A stretch of DNA of 64,000 nt from JBFMEX01 sp040752215 (GCA_040752215.1 JBFMEX010000024.1:1-64000), one strand, 5' to 3'. Shown: positions 49,101 through 57,432, counted from the first letter of the stretch. The notes: generated by a model from the letters alone, not told the origin. A program made the numbers and translations.

Positions 49101-49872
49101 GATCGTGTTGCTGGCGAACGCCGCACCGACGGCAACCCAGACCCTCGACGACGCATCGATAGCCCCTGGAGGCACCATTGCGATCGCGTTGCCCGACGGC
49201 CTGTTCGTCGACGACGACGGCGACTATCTCTTCTATTCCGCGACCCTCGCCGGGGGCGGCGCACTGCCGGACTGGCTCGCCTTCGATGACGAGTTGCTGA
49301 CGCTGGCCGGCACCGCGCCCGCAAATTTCGCCAGCGCGCTCGACATCGTGATCACTGCCAGCGACGGCCTCGCCTCGACCTCGGTCGAGTTCGCGCTGCT
49401 CCCCGGACCTGCGACGCCCTCGGGTCCCACGCCGGGCGACGACGTGCTCACCGGCACACCCGCTGCCGACACCATACGTGCCAGGGCCGGCGACGACGAC
49501 ATTCGCGGATTGGACGGCGACGATCGGCTCTTCGGCCAGGACGGCAACGACCTGCTGCGCGGCGGCGGCGGCCGCGACCTCCTGCTCGGCGGCGCCGGCG
49601 ACGACCAGCTCTTCGGTGGTCCCGGCGCCGACCGTCTCTACGGCGGGTCCGGCAACGACTGGCTGACCGGCGGGGCGGGCCATGATCGGATGATCGGCGG
49701 CGCGGGCGAGGACACCGCGATCTACTCCGGCCCGATCGCCGGTTATCAGATCCTCGACCTCGGTCGCCGCGCGCTGGTCATCGACGTCGATCCGACCGAT
49801 GGCGATACCGGCACCGACACGCTGGTCGGCATCGAGTGGTTGCAGATCGGTGACGACCTGATCCGCATTTGA
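46162..49872 (+). CDS. Large RTX calcium-binding protein with cadherin-like and Ig-like domains
   Basis: The 1236-aa protein has no signal peptide, as usual for type I secretion. Residues about 1-170 are an unrecognised domain. RTX nonapeptide-like blocks appear at about 175-225, 370-440 and 650-800 (GGAGRTLMRGGDGNDTF). About 890-990 is a cadherin-like tandem repeat (LLGNDSDHDNDALTIVAVGD ... TYTVSDGRG). About 995-1085 is an Ig/dystroglycan-like domain. A strong terminal RTX block follows (LRGGGGRDLLLGGAGDDQLFGGPG) and the end GIEWLQIGDDLIRI fits a T1SS C-terminal signal. No enzyme motif is found; an adhesin or surface protein is likely. The T1SS ABC partner is not next to it. Confidence 0.85.
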   Translation: MPRIRIEFVPIKVFYLGLFGFDHLQLVYEPDPTQAMLDQEDWYVMEGLRAPDPAVGDVFLEVLGYDGSTTLSEANGGKTGEDLVADIGTPMTRGSRFLLVPDPAQAWATMAAYAEEIQEGNFPYRAYGFPSSPHPTINSSSVVASLMWSVGLDPSFHMPFDMRSSPGITTLIGTTGDDHLKLESRFTTLFGGYGEDLLEAVDIAGQADKLFGGPGDDLFTHSKGFNIIHGGQPNAEYRNDGLDTIDYSGAGVVRIERNPNAFDHYAPDYFANHDGGIDWLFSIERVVWNPASDRVVLGPGVELVSEGLTLGLGDQSSGDKGDILDLAELENGLLVNAAADGAHYILAEEAGDDHTGIWVESLEWIVTTAGDDRIYAGEAVRGVEGGGGNDLLDGRLATPFSGASPEGYDIQLDGGIGDDILVGGAGRTLMRGGDGNDTFILSAVTGEADRVEIVIEDADAGDRLLIPHNFFNGSGEGYEGSMLLPLLGAHGAFSEMSEDGASLYFQWLLESDLIAGVDFVNGMIPFIGAVEYNLDGDDLLIHLYLGDSAYVTSEIDDAGHTITYLDNFFFLETETLIRVVDFSEGDLGIQFHDLGDPTSIEIRPGVSFAHYDGYDAMVHTLTSNGVLVDPLDPKPAAPDSNPNKDRGRSEPLPLVSGTEGDDEIVLATAGDLRAGAGDDTVIGSAGDDLIDGGTGRDEVRGRRGDDRYVVDDAGDVVIEEAGQGSDTVYATVDFTLPDHVEALHLGGSARIGIGNALANRIAGSDGDDHLRGYDGDDTLVGNLGNDILDGGNGSDGYSIQPDDGYDIIIDRGATGTDTLFLIGGTTSDDVSAYRPADGLQDLVLVLGGGGRVRIDGFYDGDGIELVRFESGAQWSRSDLEALAAAAPVAANDAPVARDDFSLVMFSETALLPAEALLGNDSDHDNDALTIVAVGDAIGAEVSLDAEGNVDLRRLVGHTGNPTFTYTVSDGRGDTAQARVEIVLLANAAPTATQTLDDASIAPGGTIAIALPDGLFVDDDGDYLFYSATLAGGGALPDWLAFDDELLTLAGTAPANFASALDIVITASDGLASTSVEFALLPGPATPSGPTPGDDVLTGTPAADTIRARAGDDDIRGLDGDDRLFGQDGNDLLRGGGGRDLLLGGAGDDQLFGGPGADRLYGGSGNDWLTGGAGHDRMIGGAGEDTAIYSGPIAGYQILDLGRRALVIDVDPTDGDTGTDTLVGIEWLQIGDDLIRI

Positions 49873-49925
49873 GCGGCCGAGAGTCGGCGGGCATCGTCCG
49901 CTGGATAACACGCCGCACGCGTGGA

Positions 49926-50855
49926 ATGATGGCCGGCCCGACCCACCCATCGACCGAGCCATTCGTGCCACCGTCTCTTCGCCACCCACACGCAATTGCC
50001 GCGCGCGCTGCGCTGCTCGCCCTGAGTACGATCGGCGCGGTAGAGGCGCGCGCCGCCGAGCCGGCACCGCTGCCTTGCGGTCTCGTCGCCGAGCCGCCGC
50101 GCGCCGTCGTCGACGTCGTCGACGGCGACACGGTGACACTCGACGACGGCAGCACTCTGCGCCTCCTCGGCACGCTCCCGCCGAAGCCCCCGATCACCAG
50201 CCCCGAGCCCGAGCGATGGCCGCCGGCCGATGCGTCCAAGGCTGCCCTCGCCGCGCTACTCACCGGCGCCTCGATCGAGATCGCGCCGGCGGGCCATGCT
50301 CGCGACCGCTACGGCCGCCGCCGTGCCCACGCCTTTCTGACGCGTGACGGCGCGCGCATGTGGGTGGCCGCGCACTTGCTCGCTGAAGGTCACGCCCGCT
50401 ACTATGGTCTCGCCGGAGAGGCGCCTTGTGCCGACGAGCTGCTGGCGATCGAGGACACTGCCCGCACACGCGGGGCGGGATTGTGGGCCAATGCCACCTA
50501 CGCGGTGCGCAGCGCCGGGCACACGAGCGAGCTGATGCGCCTGCGCAGCACCTTTCAACTGGTCGAGGGACGGATCGCCCGGCTCGGCCGGTCGCAGGGG
50601 CGGATCTATCTCAATTTCGGCCCCGACTGGCGCACCGATTTCACTGTCGGCATCTCGAGCCGTCTTGCCGGCGCAGATGCAGGGTGGCTGTCGCGCCTCG
50701 CCGCGCTCGAAGGCGCGCGTGTGCGCGTGCGCGGGTGGATCGAGCGGCGCAACGGCCCCTATATCGAGCTCGAGGCACCGGCCCTGCTCGAGGTCCTCGA
50801 GCCGGCTCCCGACCGAGCGGCAGAGGAGCGCGCGGATCGACCGCGATCGCCGTGA
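49926..50855 (+). CDS. Degenerate thermonuclease-like (SNase-fold) exported protein
   Basis: The 309-aa protein, from ATG 49926 (a TTG at 49869 is possible), has a signal peptide (AIAARAALLALSTIGAVEARA) and an SNase-like domain with VDVVDGDTVTLDDGSTLRLLG and RDRYGRRRAHAFL. The Arg35- and Arg87-like residues are present, but the canonical GIDAPE segment reads GTLPPK, so the metal-binding Asp and catalytic Glu appear lost. A second beta-rich domain (about 185-290) follows. It is probably a binding protein rather than an active nuclease. Confidence 0.8.
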   Translation: MMAGPTHPSTEPFVPPSLRHPHAIAARAALLALSTIGAVEARAAEPAPLPCGLVAEPPRAVVDVVDGDTVTLDDGSTLRLLGTLPPKPPITSPEPERWPPADASKAALAALLTGASIEIAPAGHARDRYGRRRAHAFLTRDGARMWVAAHLLAEGHARYYGLAGEAPCADELLAIEDTARTRGAGLWANATYAVRSAGHTSELMRLRSTFQLVEGRIARLGRSQGRIYLNFGPDWRTDFTVGISSRLAGADAGWLSRLAALEGARVRVRGWIERRNGPYIELEAPALLEVLEPAPDRAAEERADRPRSP

Positions 50856-50876
50856 GCGAAAGCTTCCCTCTCGGTC

Positions 50877-51932
50877 CTACTCGATCGGCGTCAGCGTGTA
50901 TCCGGCCTCGCGCAGCATTGCGACCAGGCCGTTCCTGCCGACGAGGTGGAGCGCACCGACGGCAACCAGCGCATTGCCCTTCTCCAGGAGGCCGAGAACG
51001 CCATCGCGCATCACACGGTTGCGCTTCTCGATCAGCTCCCGTTCGAAGCCTTCGAAGTCGACCTTCTCGACGCCGGCCCTGCGGGCGAGCTCGCGCTGCA
51101 AGGGCATCGCCGCGCCCATCCGGCGCTGGATATACATCTGCAGCGTCGTCTCCATCATGTCATGCGCGCGGTCGGCAAGACGCAGTGCGGACTTGAGGCC
51201 GGCGACCTGCTCACCGAGCGGGATCGAGGCGAGCGCGGTGAGCTGCCCCTCGATCGTCTCGAGACCGATCACCTCGATGCCGCGCGCGCGGGCCATCTCG
51301 GCGATCTTGCTGTCCACCACCATGCCGCCCGATTCGGCCTTCTTGCGCTCGCAGTCCGATACCGAGAGCACCATCGACACGAACCACGGCTTGACCAGAC
51401 TCGCCACCGCACCCGGCACGCCGACGCCCGACAGGATGCCCTTGACCTTCTCGTACTCGTCCTTGCTCAGCAACTTGTCGAGCCGCTGGCCATCGGTGAA
51501 GACGAGCATGCCGGCGGCCTTTTGCATCACCGGTGTGGCGGCGGCCGGCGACAGGTCCGCGATTTCCAGCGCCACGCGGTCGACGGTGCCGAGGATCCGC
51601 TCGGTCTCTGGCGAGAAGGCAGTGACCCGGGAATCGGTCACGTGGATCGTGCCGAAGAGATAGGAGGGCGCGAGCCCGACCCGTTCGATCCGCCACAGGA
51701 TCGCCCCGTCGTTCTCCGTCTCCCGGGCCGCGGCGAGCACGCGGGCATGCGCCTCCGGGCTATCACGTGCGATCTCGGCCAGGAGATCACTGCCGACGCA
51801 GTGGGCCGTGGCCGCGGGGCCGCGCGTGATCCTGGCCGCGGCCGGGCCGGCAAGCGCCGACGCCGCGAGCGCCAGCGCAAGCACGCCAGCGGCGATGGAG
51901 CGGAGGGAACGAAATTGCGAGCACAACATCAT
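50877..51932 (-). CDS. TraB/GumN family protein, exported
   Basis: The 351-aa protein has a signal peptide (SIAAGVLALALAASALA), then APSYLFGTIHVTD and near the end ALVAVGALHLVGRNGLVAMLREAGY. The GTIH and GAxH-x-x-G-x-x-G-L motifs define the TraB/GumN family, predicted metal-dependent proteases. It is periplasmic or anchored, substrate unknown. It lies 97 bases downstream of xerC on the same strand. Confidence 0.92.
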   Translation of the reverse strand: MMLCSQFRSLRSIAAGVLALALAASALAGPAAARITRGPAATAHCVGSDLLAEIARDSPEAHARVLAAARETENDGAILWRIERVGLAPSYLFGTIHVTDSRVTAFSPETERILGTVDRVALEIADLSPAAATPVMQKAAGMLVFTDGQRLDKLLSKDEYEKVKGILSGVGVPGAVASLVKPWFVSMVLSVSDCERKKAESGGMVVDSKIAEMARARGIEVIGLETIEGQLTALASIPLGEQVAGLKSALRLADRAHDMMETTLQMYIQRRMGAAMPLQRELARRAGVEKVDFEGFERELIEKRNRVMRDGVLGLLEKGNALVAVGALHLVGRNGLVAMLREAGYTLTPIE

Positions 51933-52029
51933 GTTCGAACTCTACATGCCACCTGCAGACTTGGCGACCCGGCTTGGCGGCCGGATCTCGAGGCGCCACC
52001 CCTCGGCCTTCGGAGCATTGAGATTTCGG

Positions 52030-52998
52030 TTAACGTGCGCGCGGGTGGGCGGCGTCGTAGACCGCCAGCAGGCGCGCCCGGTCGACCTCGGTATAGACCT
52101 GCGTCGTCGACAGCGAGGCGTGGCCCAGAAGCTCCTGGATCTGCCGAAGATCGGCGCCGGCGGACAGCAGGTGGGTAGCGAAGGAGTGGCGCAGAGCGTG
52201 CGGAGTGGCGGTCTCCGGCAGCGCCAACTCGGCGCGCAGCCGCTCCACCGCCAGTTGGATGATGCGCGGCGAAAGCGCCCCGCCGCGAGCGCCTACGAAC
52301 AGCGGATCGTCGGGGCCAAGCGTGTAGGGACATAGCGCGATGTAGCGCTGGATCGCATCGCGCGCGACCGGCAGGATCGGCACCAGCCGCTGCTTGCGCC
52401 CCTTGCCGGTGATCCGCAATACGTCGTGGGTCTCGCCCGGCGCGTCCCTGAGCCTCAGGCCCAGCGCCTCCGAGATGCGCAGGCCGGCGCCGTAGAGCAG
52501 CAGCAGCACGGCGGTGTCGCGGGCCGCGATCCAGTCGAGCTCGGCCGCCATTCCGCCCTCGACCAGCTCGGCTGCCTTCTCCACCGTCAGCGGCTTCGGC
52601 AACGAGTGCGGCACTTTGGGTCGCGACACCTGCAGCACCGCGCGGTTCTTGACGAGCCCCTCCGCCTCCAGCCAGCGGAACAGCTGGCGCAGGGCCGATA
52701 GCGTGCGCGCCAGCGAGCGGCTTTCCACGCCCTGGCGGCGGCGGCCGGCGAGAAACGAACGAATCTGCTTGGCATCGAGGCGGGCGAGATCTCCGAGGCA
52801 GGGCGCACGCCCGAGCTGTACCTTGAGATGGCCGAGCAGCTGGCGCACATCGCGCTCGTAGGCCTCGAGCGTCTTGGCGGCGGCGGCGCGCTCGTGCGCG
52901 AGGTGGGCGAGCCAGCCGCGGATCGCCCGCGCGAGATCATCTGCGAGCGGCAGATGCCGCTCGTCGGTCAGGATGTCGTCGAGGCTCTCGGCTTTCAT
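52030..52998 (-). CDS. xerC: Tyrosine recombinase XerC
   Basis: The 322-aa protein has the N-terminal SAM-like DNA-binding domain (about 20-110) and the catalytic domain with all six residues: Arg in GAGLRISEALG, Lys in ITGKGRKQRLVP, HxxR in HALRHSFATHLL, His in LLGHASLSTTQ and Tyr in QVYTEVD. With XerD it resolves chromosome dimers at dif. Start at ATG 52998 is chosen; ATG 53037 is also open but has no ribosome site and abuts the CtrA box. A perfect CtrA box precedes the gene. Only one Xer protein is present in the window. Confidence 0.93.
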   Translation of the reverse strand: MKAESLDDILTDERHLPLADDLARAIRGWLAHLAHERAAAAKTLEAYERDVRQLLGHLKVQLGRAPCLGDLARLDAKQIRSFLAGRRRQGVESRSLARTLSALRQLFRWLEAEGLVKNRAVLQVSRPKVPHSLPKPLTVEKAAELVEGGMAAELDWIAARDTAVLLLLYGAGLRISEALGLRLRDAPGETHDVLRITGKGRKQRLVPILPVARDAIQRYIALCPYTLGPDDPLFVGARGGALSPRIIQLAVERLRAELALPETATPHALRHSFATHLLSAGADLRQIQELLGHASLSTTQVYTEVDRARLLAVYDAAHPRAR

Positions 52999-53039
52999 GC
53001 GCACCCGCGTCGTTGGCGCCGAGCTTCGGCGCAGCATGG

Positions 53040-53055
53040 TTAAGGGAGTGTTAAC
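53040..53055. promoter_or_regulatory. CtrA box (TTAA-N7-TTAAC) upstream of xerC
   Basis: TTAAGGGAGTGTTAAC fits TTAA-N7-TTAAC without mismatch on the plus strand, and on the minus strand TTAACACTCCCTTAAC also fits. It lies 42 bases upstream of the xerC ATG and 13 bases after the stop of the hydrolase-OsmC gene, so it suggests that xerC has its own cell-cycle-regulated promoter. Confidence 0.75.
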
Positions 53056-53068
53056 AAGCGTCACCACC

Positions 53069-54304
53069 CTATTCACTCGAGCCGCTCGGCGCGAGCCGCG
53101 TCACCACGGCCGACGTCGCCTCCAGCGTGCGGTGCACCGGGCATTTGCCGGCGATCTCAACGAGCCGGTCGGCGACCTCCGCCGCCAGCTCTCCCTCGAC
53201 TGCAATCTCGCACTCGAAACGGTCGATCTTACCGACGCGGCCCTCAGCCACCCGCCCGCAGTCGGCGCAGTGCTCGACGGGCACCTTGCCGTGACGCACC
53301 TCGACCGAGATGCGGCCGATTTCCAGCCCCTTGCGCGCTGCATACATCCGAAGCGTGATCGCCTTGCACGCCCCGAGCGCGATCGAGAGATAGTCGTATG
53401 GTGACGGCCCCAGATCGTCGCCGCCGACCGAGGTCGGCTCGTCGGCGAACAGCCGGTGGCGACCGGCGACCACCGCGCTCTGGTAGCGGCCCTGGCCGAT
53501 CTCGCTCACCAGCACGTGCTCGTGCCCACCCCCTTCCGCCGGTTGCTCCTCCGCCAGCGCGTGCGAGGCCCAGGCGGCGATCACGCGCGCGGCATAGGCC
53601 GCATCCGCCGGATTGGAGAGCAGGTGGTCGGCACGGTCGAGCGAGACGAAGCTCTTCGGATGCCTGGCCGCGACGAAGATCGCCTGCGCCTGCTCGATGC
53701 CGACGCAGTCGTCGAGCGGCGCATGCAGCACGAGCAGCGCCTTGCGCAAGCGTCCGATCCGCTCGGCGAGGCGTTCAGGCGCCGCGTCCTCGGCGAGCGA
53801 CGGCGGTACCGCGAGCGACTGGCCACCGAGCGCGATCGCCGCCACAGCGCCGGCCGTCGCCTTGGCGGCCGCGTGCGCCAGTGTGTGCGCCACGTCGGCC
53901 GGCGCGCCGATCGTCGCCACCGCCCTGGCCTCGGGGATGTCGCCAGCCGCCGCAAGCACCGCCGCGCCGGCGAGAGAATGGCCGATCAGGATCGAGGGCG
54001 CTGTGTGGTGCTCTCTCAGAAAGGAGACCGCCGCAAGAATGTCCGCGACACTCGCCGCCGAGCCGGGCTCTGCGCCCTCCACACCGTCCGCACCGGCTTG
54101 CGAGCAACCGAGCCGCAGCACGCCGACTCCCTTCCGTGCCAGCTCCGAGCCGATGATCCGCGCGGCCATCAGATCGGTCCGCTGTCCAAAGCAGTCCGCC
54201 AGCAGTGCAATTCCCCTGACCGGCCCCGGCGGCAGGTCGAGACGCGCGCTCAGTCGGCGCCGGTCGGCTCCAGGGAACGTGACAAAAGTCGGCTCGAAGC
54301 TCAT
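53069..54304 (-). CDS. Alpha/beta hydrolase-OsmC fusion protein
   Basis: The 411-aa protein joins an alpha/beta hydrolase (about 1-250; nucleophile elbow ILIGHSLAGAAVL, catalytic His in SLDRADHLL) to an OsmC-like domain (about 275-405) with the two redox Cys in LGACKAITL and GKCPVHRTLE. The OsmC part probably reduces organic hydroperoxides; the hydrolase substrate is unknown. An additional Cys pair (HCADCG) lies between. It is 26 bases behind priA. Confidence 0.9.
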   Translation of the reverse strand: MSFEPTFVTFPGADRRRLSARLDLPPGPVRGIALLADCFGQRTDLMAARIIGSELARKGVGVLRLGCSQAGADGVEGAEPGSAASVADILAAVSFLREHHTAPSILIGHSLAGAAVLAAAGDIPEARAVATIGAPADVAHTLAHAAAKATAGAVAAIALGGQSLAVPPSLAEDAAPERLAERIGRLRKALLVLHAPLDDCVGIEQAQAIFVAARHPKSFVSLDRADHLLSNPADAAYAARVIAAWASHALAEEQPAEGGGHEHVLVSEIGQGRYQSAVVAGRHRLFADEPTSVGGDDLGPSPYDYLSIALGACKAITLRMYAARKGLEIGRISVEVRHGKVPVEHCADCGRVAEGRVGKIDRFECEIAVEGELAAEVADRLVEIAGKCPVHRTLEATSAVVTRLAPSGSSE

Positions 54305-54330
54305 CGGATTCTCGCTCGTTGGGATGGCGC

Positions 54331-56559
54331 TCACAGGAAGCTGTAGGGATCGATGTCGACGGTGAGGCGGATGTCGCCCTTCAGCGGCGGCAGGGCCGAT
54401 AGCCACTCGCGCAGATAGCTCTGCACGTCGACCTCGCGCGGCGCCTTGACCAGGAGGCGCCAGCGGTGCCGCCCGCGAATGACCGCGATCGGCGCCTCGG
54501 CCGGGCCCAACACCTCGACCCGCTCGGCCGGCGGCGCACGCCCCGCCACGTCGCGCGCCACGAGCGCCGCCGTCGCCTTGTCGCGCGCCGAGACCACGAT
54601 TGCCGCCAGCCGGCCGAAGGGAGGCAGCAGCCCGCGCTGGCGCGTCTCGATCTCGCGGGCGAGGAACGCCTCGCGGTCGCCGGAGATGATCGCCGCCATC
54701 ACCGGATGCTCGGGATTGAACGTCTGCACGAAGCCGCGGCCCTTGGCCAACGCGCGGCCGGCGCGGCCGGTCACCTGGTGCAGCAATTGGAACGTGCGCT
54801 CGCCGGCGCGCGGGTCGGCGCCCATGGCGAGCCCGAGGTCGCCGTCGACGATGCCGACGGTGGCGAGATCGGGGAAGTGGTGACCCTTGGCGACGATCTG
54901 CGTGCCGATGATGATATCGACCTCGCCCGCCTCGATGCGCTCGATCATCGCGCGCATCTCGACCAGGCTCGGGACGAGATCGGACGACAGCAGCGCGAGC
55001 CGCGCCTCCGGGAACCGCTCGGCGACCTCCTCCGCCACCCGCTCGACGCCCGGCCCGCACGCGACCAGCGAGCCCGGCTCGCCGCATTTCGGGCAGTTCT
55101 CCGGCAACGGCAGCGAGAACCCGCAGTGGTGGCAGTGCAACCGCCCGCGGAAGCGGTGCTCGACCAGCCATGCGGTGCACTGCGGGCACTCGATGCGGTG
55201 CCCGCACGCGCGGCAGAGCGTCAACGGTGCGTAGCCGCGGCGGTTGAGGAACAAGAGGGACTGCCGACCGCGCGCGATGGTCTCCGTGACCGCCTTCACC
55301 AGCACCGGCGACAGCCACTTGCCGCGCTCCGGCGGATCGGCCCTCAAATCGATCGGGGTGATCTCGGGCATCTCCACGCCCGAGAAGCGTCCCGGCAGCA
55401 CGACGTGACGATAGCGTCCAGTGCGTGCGTTGACGTGGCTCTCCACCGACGGCGTTGCCGATGCCAGCACGACGGGGAATCCACCGAGGCTCGCCCGCAC
55501 CACCGCCATGTCGCGCGCCTGATAGTGCACCCGGTCGTCCTGCTTGAAGCCGGCGTCGTGCTCCTCGTCGACCACGATCAGGCCGAGGTCGGGAAACGGC
55601 AGGAACAAGGCCGAGCGCGCGCCGACCACCACCCGCGCCTCGCCGGTCGCCACACCGCGCCAGATGCGACCCCGCTCGGCGGTCGCCAGCGCCGAGTGCC
55701 ACTCGACCGGCGGCACCCCGAAACGGGCCTCGAAACGGCCGAGGAACTGGCTGGTCAGCGCGATTTCCGGCAGCATGATCAGCGCCTGGCGCCCCGCCTC
55801 CAGCGCCCGTGCCACAGCCTCGAAATAGACCTCCGTCTTGCCCGAGCCGGTGACGCCGTCGAGCAGCGTCGCCGAATAGTTGGCGGCATCGACGGCCGAT
55901 CGCAGCGCGTATACCGCCTCCGTCTGCTCGAGCGTCAAATCGGTCTCGTGGTGGCGTGGCGCCGGCAGCGGCAACCGCCGCGGTGGGATCGCTACCTCGA
56001 TCAGCGCCCCGGCGCCGACCAGGCCGTCGATGACGCCGGTGCTGCACCCGGCCTCGGCGGCCAGCGCCGACTTGGCGCGGATCAGCCCGTCACTGGCAAT
56101 ATCGAGCGCCCGCTGACGAGCCGGCGTCAGTCGCGACGGGCTGGCCCCTGCCGGAGCGACGCGGACGCCGAAGCGTGGCTTCTCGGGCTCGAATGCGGCC
56201 TGCGCGCTCATCATCATGCGCACAACCATGCCGAGTGGCGCCAGTGTGTACCTGGCGATCCACTCGGCGAAGCGCAGCGACACGATGGGCAGCGCCGGCA
56301 CATCGAGCCTGGCCGTCACCGCCTTGAGCTTCTTGACCGCGACCGGCTTGCCGTCGTCGCCGACCGCGCGGTCCCAGACGACGCCAATGCGCGCCTGCGA
56401 ACCGAACGGCACCAGCACGAACTCGCCCGGCGCGGGGACACCGCCGTCGGCGGGCAGCAGGTAGTCGTAGGTCTGGTCGAGCGCGACCGGCATCAGCACC
56501 GGCACACGCGCGGGCGCCGAATCGGCAAGTTCGGTCAGGCTGTCGAGCAGGCTCGCCAC
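54331..56559 (-). CDS. priA: Primosomal protein N' (PriA helicase)
   Basis: The 742-aa protein has the PriA 3'-end-binding domain at the N-terminus (VLMPVALDQTYDYLLPADGG), Walker A LDGVTGSGKTEVYFEAV, DEEH in VVDEEHDAGFK, the two-zinc Cys cluster (CRACGHRIECPQC ... CHHCG ... CPKCG) and helicase motifs GTQIVAKGHHFP and QVTGRAGRA. It restarts stalled replication forks by loading the primosome. First gene of the minus-strand run priA, hydrolase-OsmC, xerC. Confidence 0.96.
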   Translation of the reverse strand: MASLLDSLTELADSAPARVPVLMPVALDQTYDYLLPADGGVPAPGEFVLVPFGSQARIGVVWDRAVGDDGKPVAVKKLKAVTARLDVPALPIVSLRFAEWIARYTLAPLGMVVRMMMSAQAAFEPEKPRFGVRVAPAGASPSRLTPARQRALDIASDGLIRAKSALAAEAGCSTGVIDGLVGAGALIEVAIPPRRLPLPAPRHHETDLTLEQTEAVYALRSAVDAANYSATLLDGVTGSGKTEVYFEAVARALEAGRQALIMLPEIALTSQFLGRFEARFGVPPVEWHSALATAERGRIWRGVATGEARVVVGARSALFLPFPDLGLIVVDEEHDAGFKQDDRVHYQARDMAVVRASLGGFPVVLASATPSVESHVNARTGRYRHVVLPGRFSGVEMPEITPIDLRADPPERGKWLSPVLVKAVTETIARGRQSLLFLNRRGYAPLTLCRACGHRIECPQCTAWLVEHRFRGRLHCHHCGFSLPLPENCPKCGEPGSLVACGPGVERVAEEVAERFPEARLALLSSDLVPSLVEMRAMIERIEAGEVDIIIGTQIVAKGHHFPDLATVGIVDGDLGLAMGADPRAGERTFQLLHQVTGRAGRALAKGRGFVQTFNPEHPVMAAIISGDREAFLAREIETRQRGLLPPFGRLAAIVVSARDKATAALVARDVAGRAPPAERVEVLGPAEAPIAVIRGRHRWRLLVKAPREVDVQSYLREWLSALPPLKGDIRLTVDIDPYSFL

Positions 56560-56690
56560 GATCTCTCGCTCGGTTGCGGCCGGAAGCGGCAGGAATCACA
56601 GGAATAGACTAGACCGTATGTCCTTCCCCACATGAGGCGATCCAAAGGCGTGCTCCGCGTCGCCGGTTAACCTGCGCTCGGAACTCGGGT

Positions 56691-57209
56691 ATTGCGCTCG
56701 ACGGCGCGGCCCGGCGGCTCCGCCTCGTCTCGTGCTCGGAGTCCCCCACGGCCCGCACCCCGCTCGGAACGGCTCTGCGCTCGTGCGTCCTCGCTGTCGG
56801 AGCGACGCTCGGGCTGCTCGCAGCTCTGTTCGTCCCGCCGGCCGCCGCACAACGCCCGGCGACCATCGCCGAGGCCGACGGCAAGGGGAACGTCGACGTC
56901 AATATCGTCTACTACGCCGATCTCGGCTGCACAAAGCTCACCGACGTCCGCGAGGGTGCCCCAGGCAACATCGAGCCGCCGCAGCGCACGCTGGTCGTCA
57001 CCGTGACCCTCGATCGCCAAGCACAGGATTGCGCCGAACAGCCGCAGACGATCGAGAGGCGGATCTCGATCGCCGACCGCGGCGACGCACTGTCGGTCGA
57101 CATCTTCTTCGTCGATCCCGACGGCCGCTTCGTGCGCTCGCAGCGTCCGCGCATCTATCGCGAGATCGCCGAGTGCGAGGAGCAGCCGGCCGCCACTCAA
57201 ACCTGCTGA
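56691..57209 (+). CDS. Small exported protein without a standard start codon
   Basis: The frame ending at 57209 encodes a clear signal peptide (RSCVLAVGATLGLLAALFVPPAAAQ, about 56778-56852) and a mature domain (VDVNIVYYADLGCTKLTDVREG ... VSFDIFFVDP-like) with three or four Cys, but no ATG, GTG or TTG lies upstream of 57003 in frame. The frame is open from 56613. ATT 56691 or CTG 56775 could serve, or a one-base shift near the C run at 56743-56747 could join the GTG frame at 56732, giving a normal N-terminus. The coordinates are a placeholder start. Family not recognised. Confidence 0.55.
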   Translation: MALDGAARRLRLVSCSESPTARTPLGTALRSCVLAVGATLGLLAALFVPPAAAQRPATIAEADGKGNVDVNIVYYADLGCTKLTDVREGAPGNIEPPQRTLVVTVTLDRQAQDCAEQPQTIERRISIADRGDALSVDIFFVDPDGRFVRSQRPRIYREIAECEEQPAATQTC

Positions 57210-57293
57210 GACAGGGCGATGGCTGTGGCTCACCTGGATCCCATCCGAGGTCAGACCCGCAGGGTCTGATCCCTACCCACCTCGCCGCTGGCC

Positions 57294-57337
57294 GGCGCAT
57301 CCGGCCGGCTCCCCGGAGGGGAGTCGGATGCGCCAAC
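57294..57337 (-). repeat. Post-terminator hairpin element, copy 2
   Basis: Stem GGCGCATCCG / CGGATGCGCC (perfect 10 bp) around the apex ACTCCCCTCCGGGGAGCCGGC (minus strand). It follows the T-run of the terminator at 57339-57377, exactly as in copy 1 at 34665-34708. Confidence 0.65.
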
Positions 57338-57338
57338 C

Positions 57339-57377
57339 AAAAAGACAACCGGGCCTCGGGGGGAGCGAGGCCCGGTT
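57339..57377 (-). terminator. Intrinsic terminator of the His/Gly-rich exported protein gene
   Basis: On the minus strand the perfect 12-bp stem AACCGGGCCTCG / CGAGGCCCGGTT is followed by GTCTTTTTGG. It lies 56 bases after the stop at 57433. Confidence 0.85.
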
Positions 57378-57432
57378 GCGGAAAGCGCGCGGGGGGAGAT
57401 GGGGGAAGGCGCGCTTTCGACTACTTGCTTCG

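Noticed and set aside
54466..56607. 713-aa plus-strand open frame opposite priA
   Set aside because: Antisense shadow; priA has all helicase and zinc motifs.
57251..57269. Perfect TCAGACCC-GCA-GGGTCTGA hairpin as a terminator
   Set aside because: It has no T-run on either strand and lies just beyond the real terminator at 57339-57377; more likely a small intergenic repeat.
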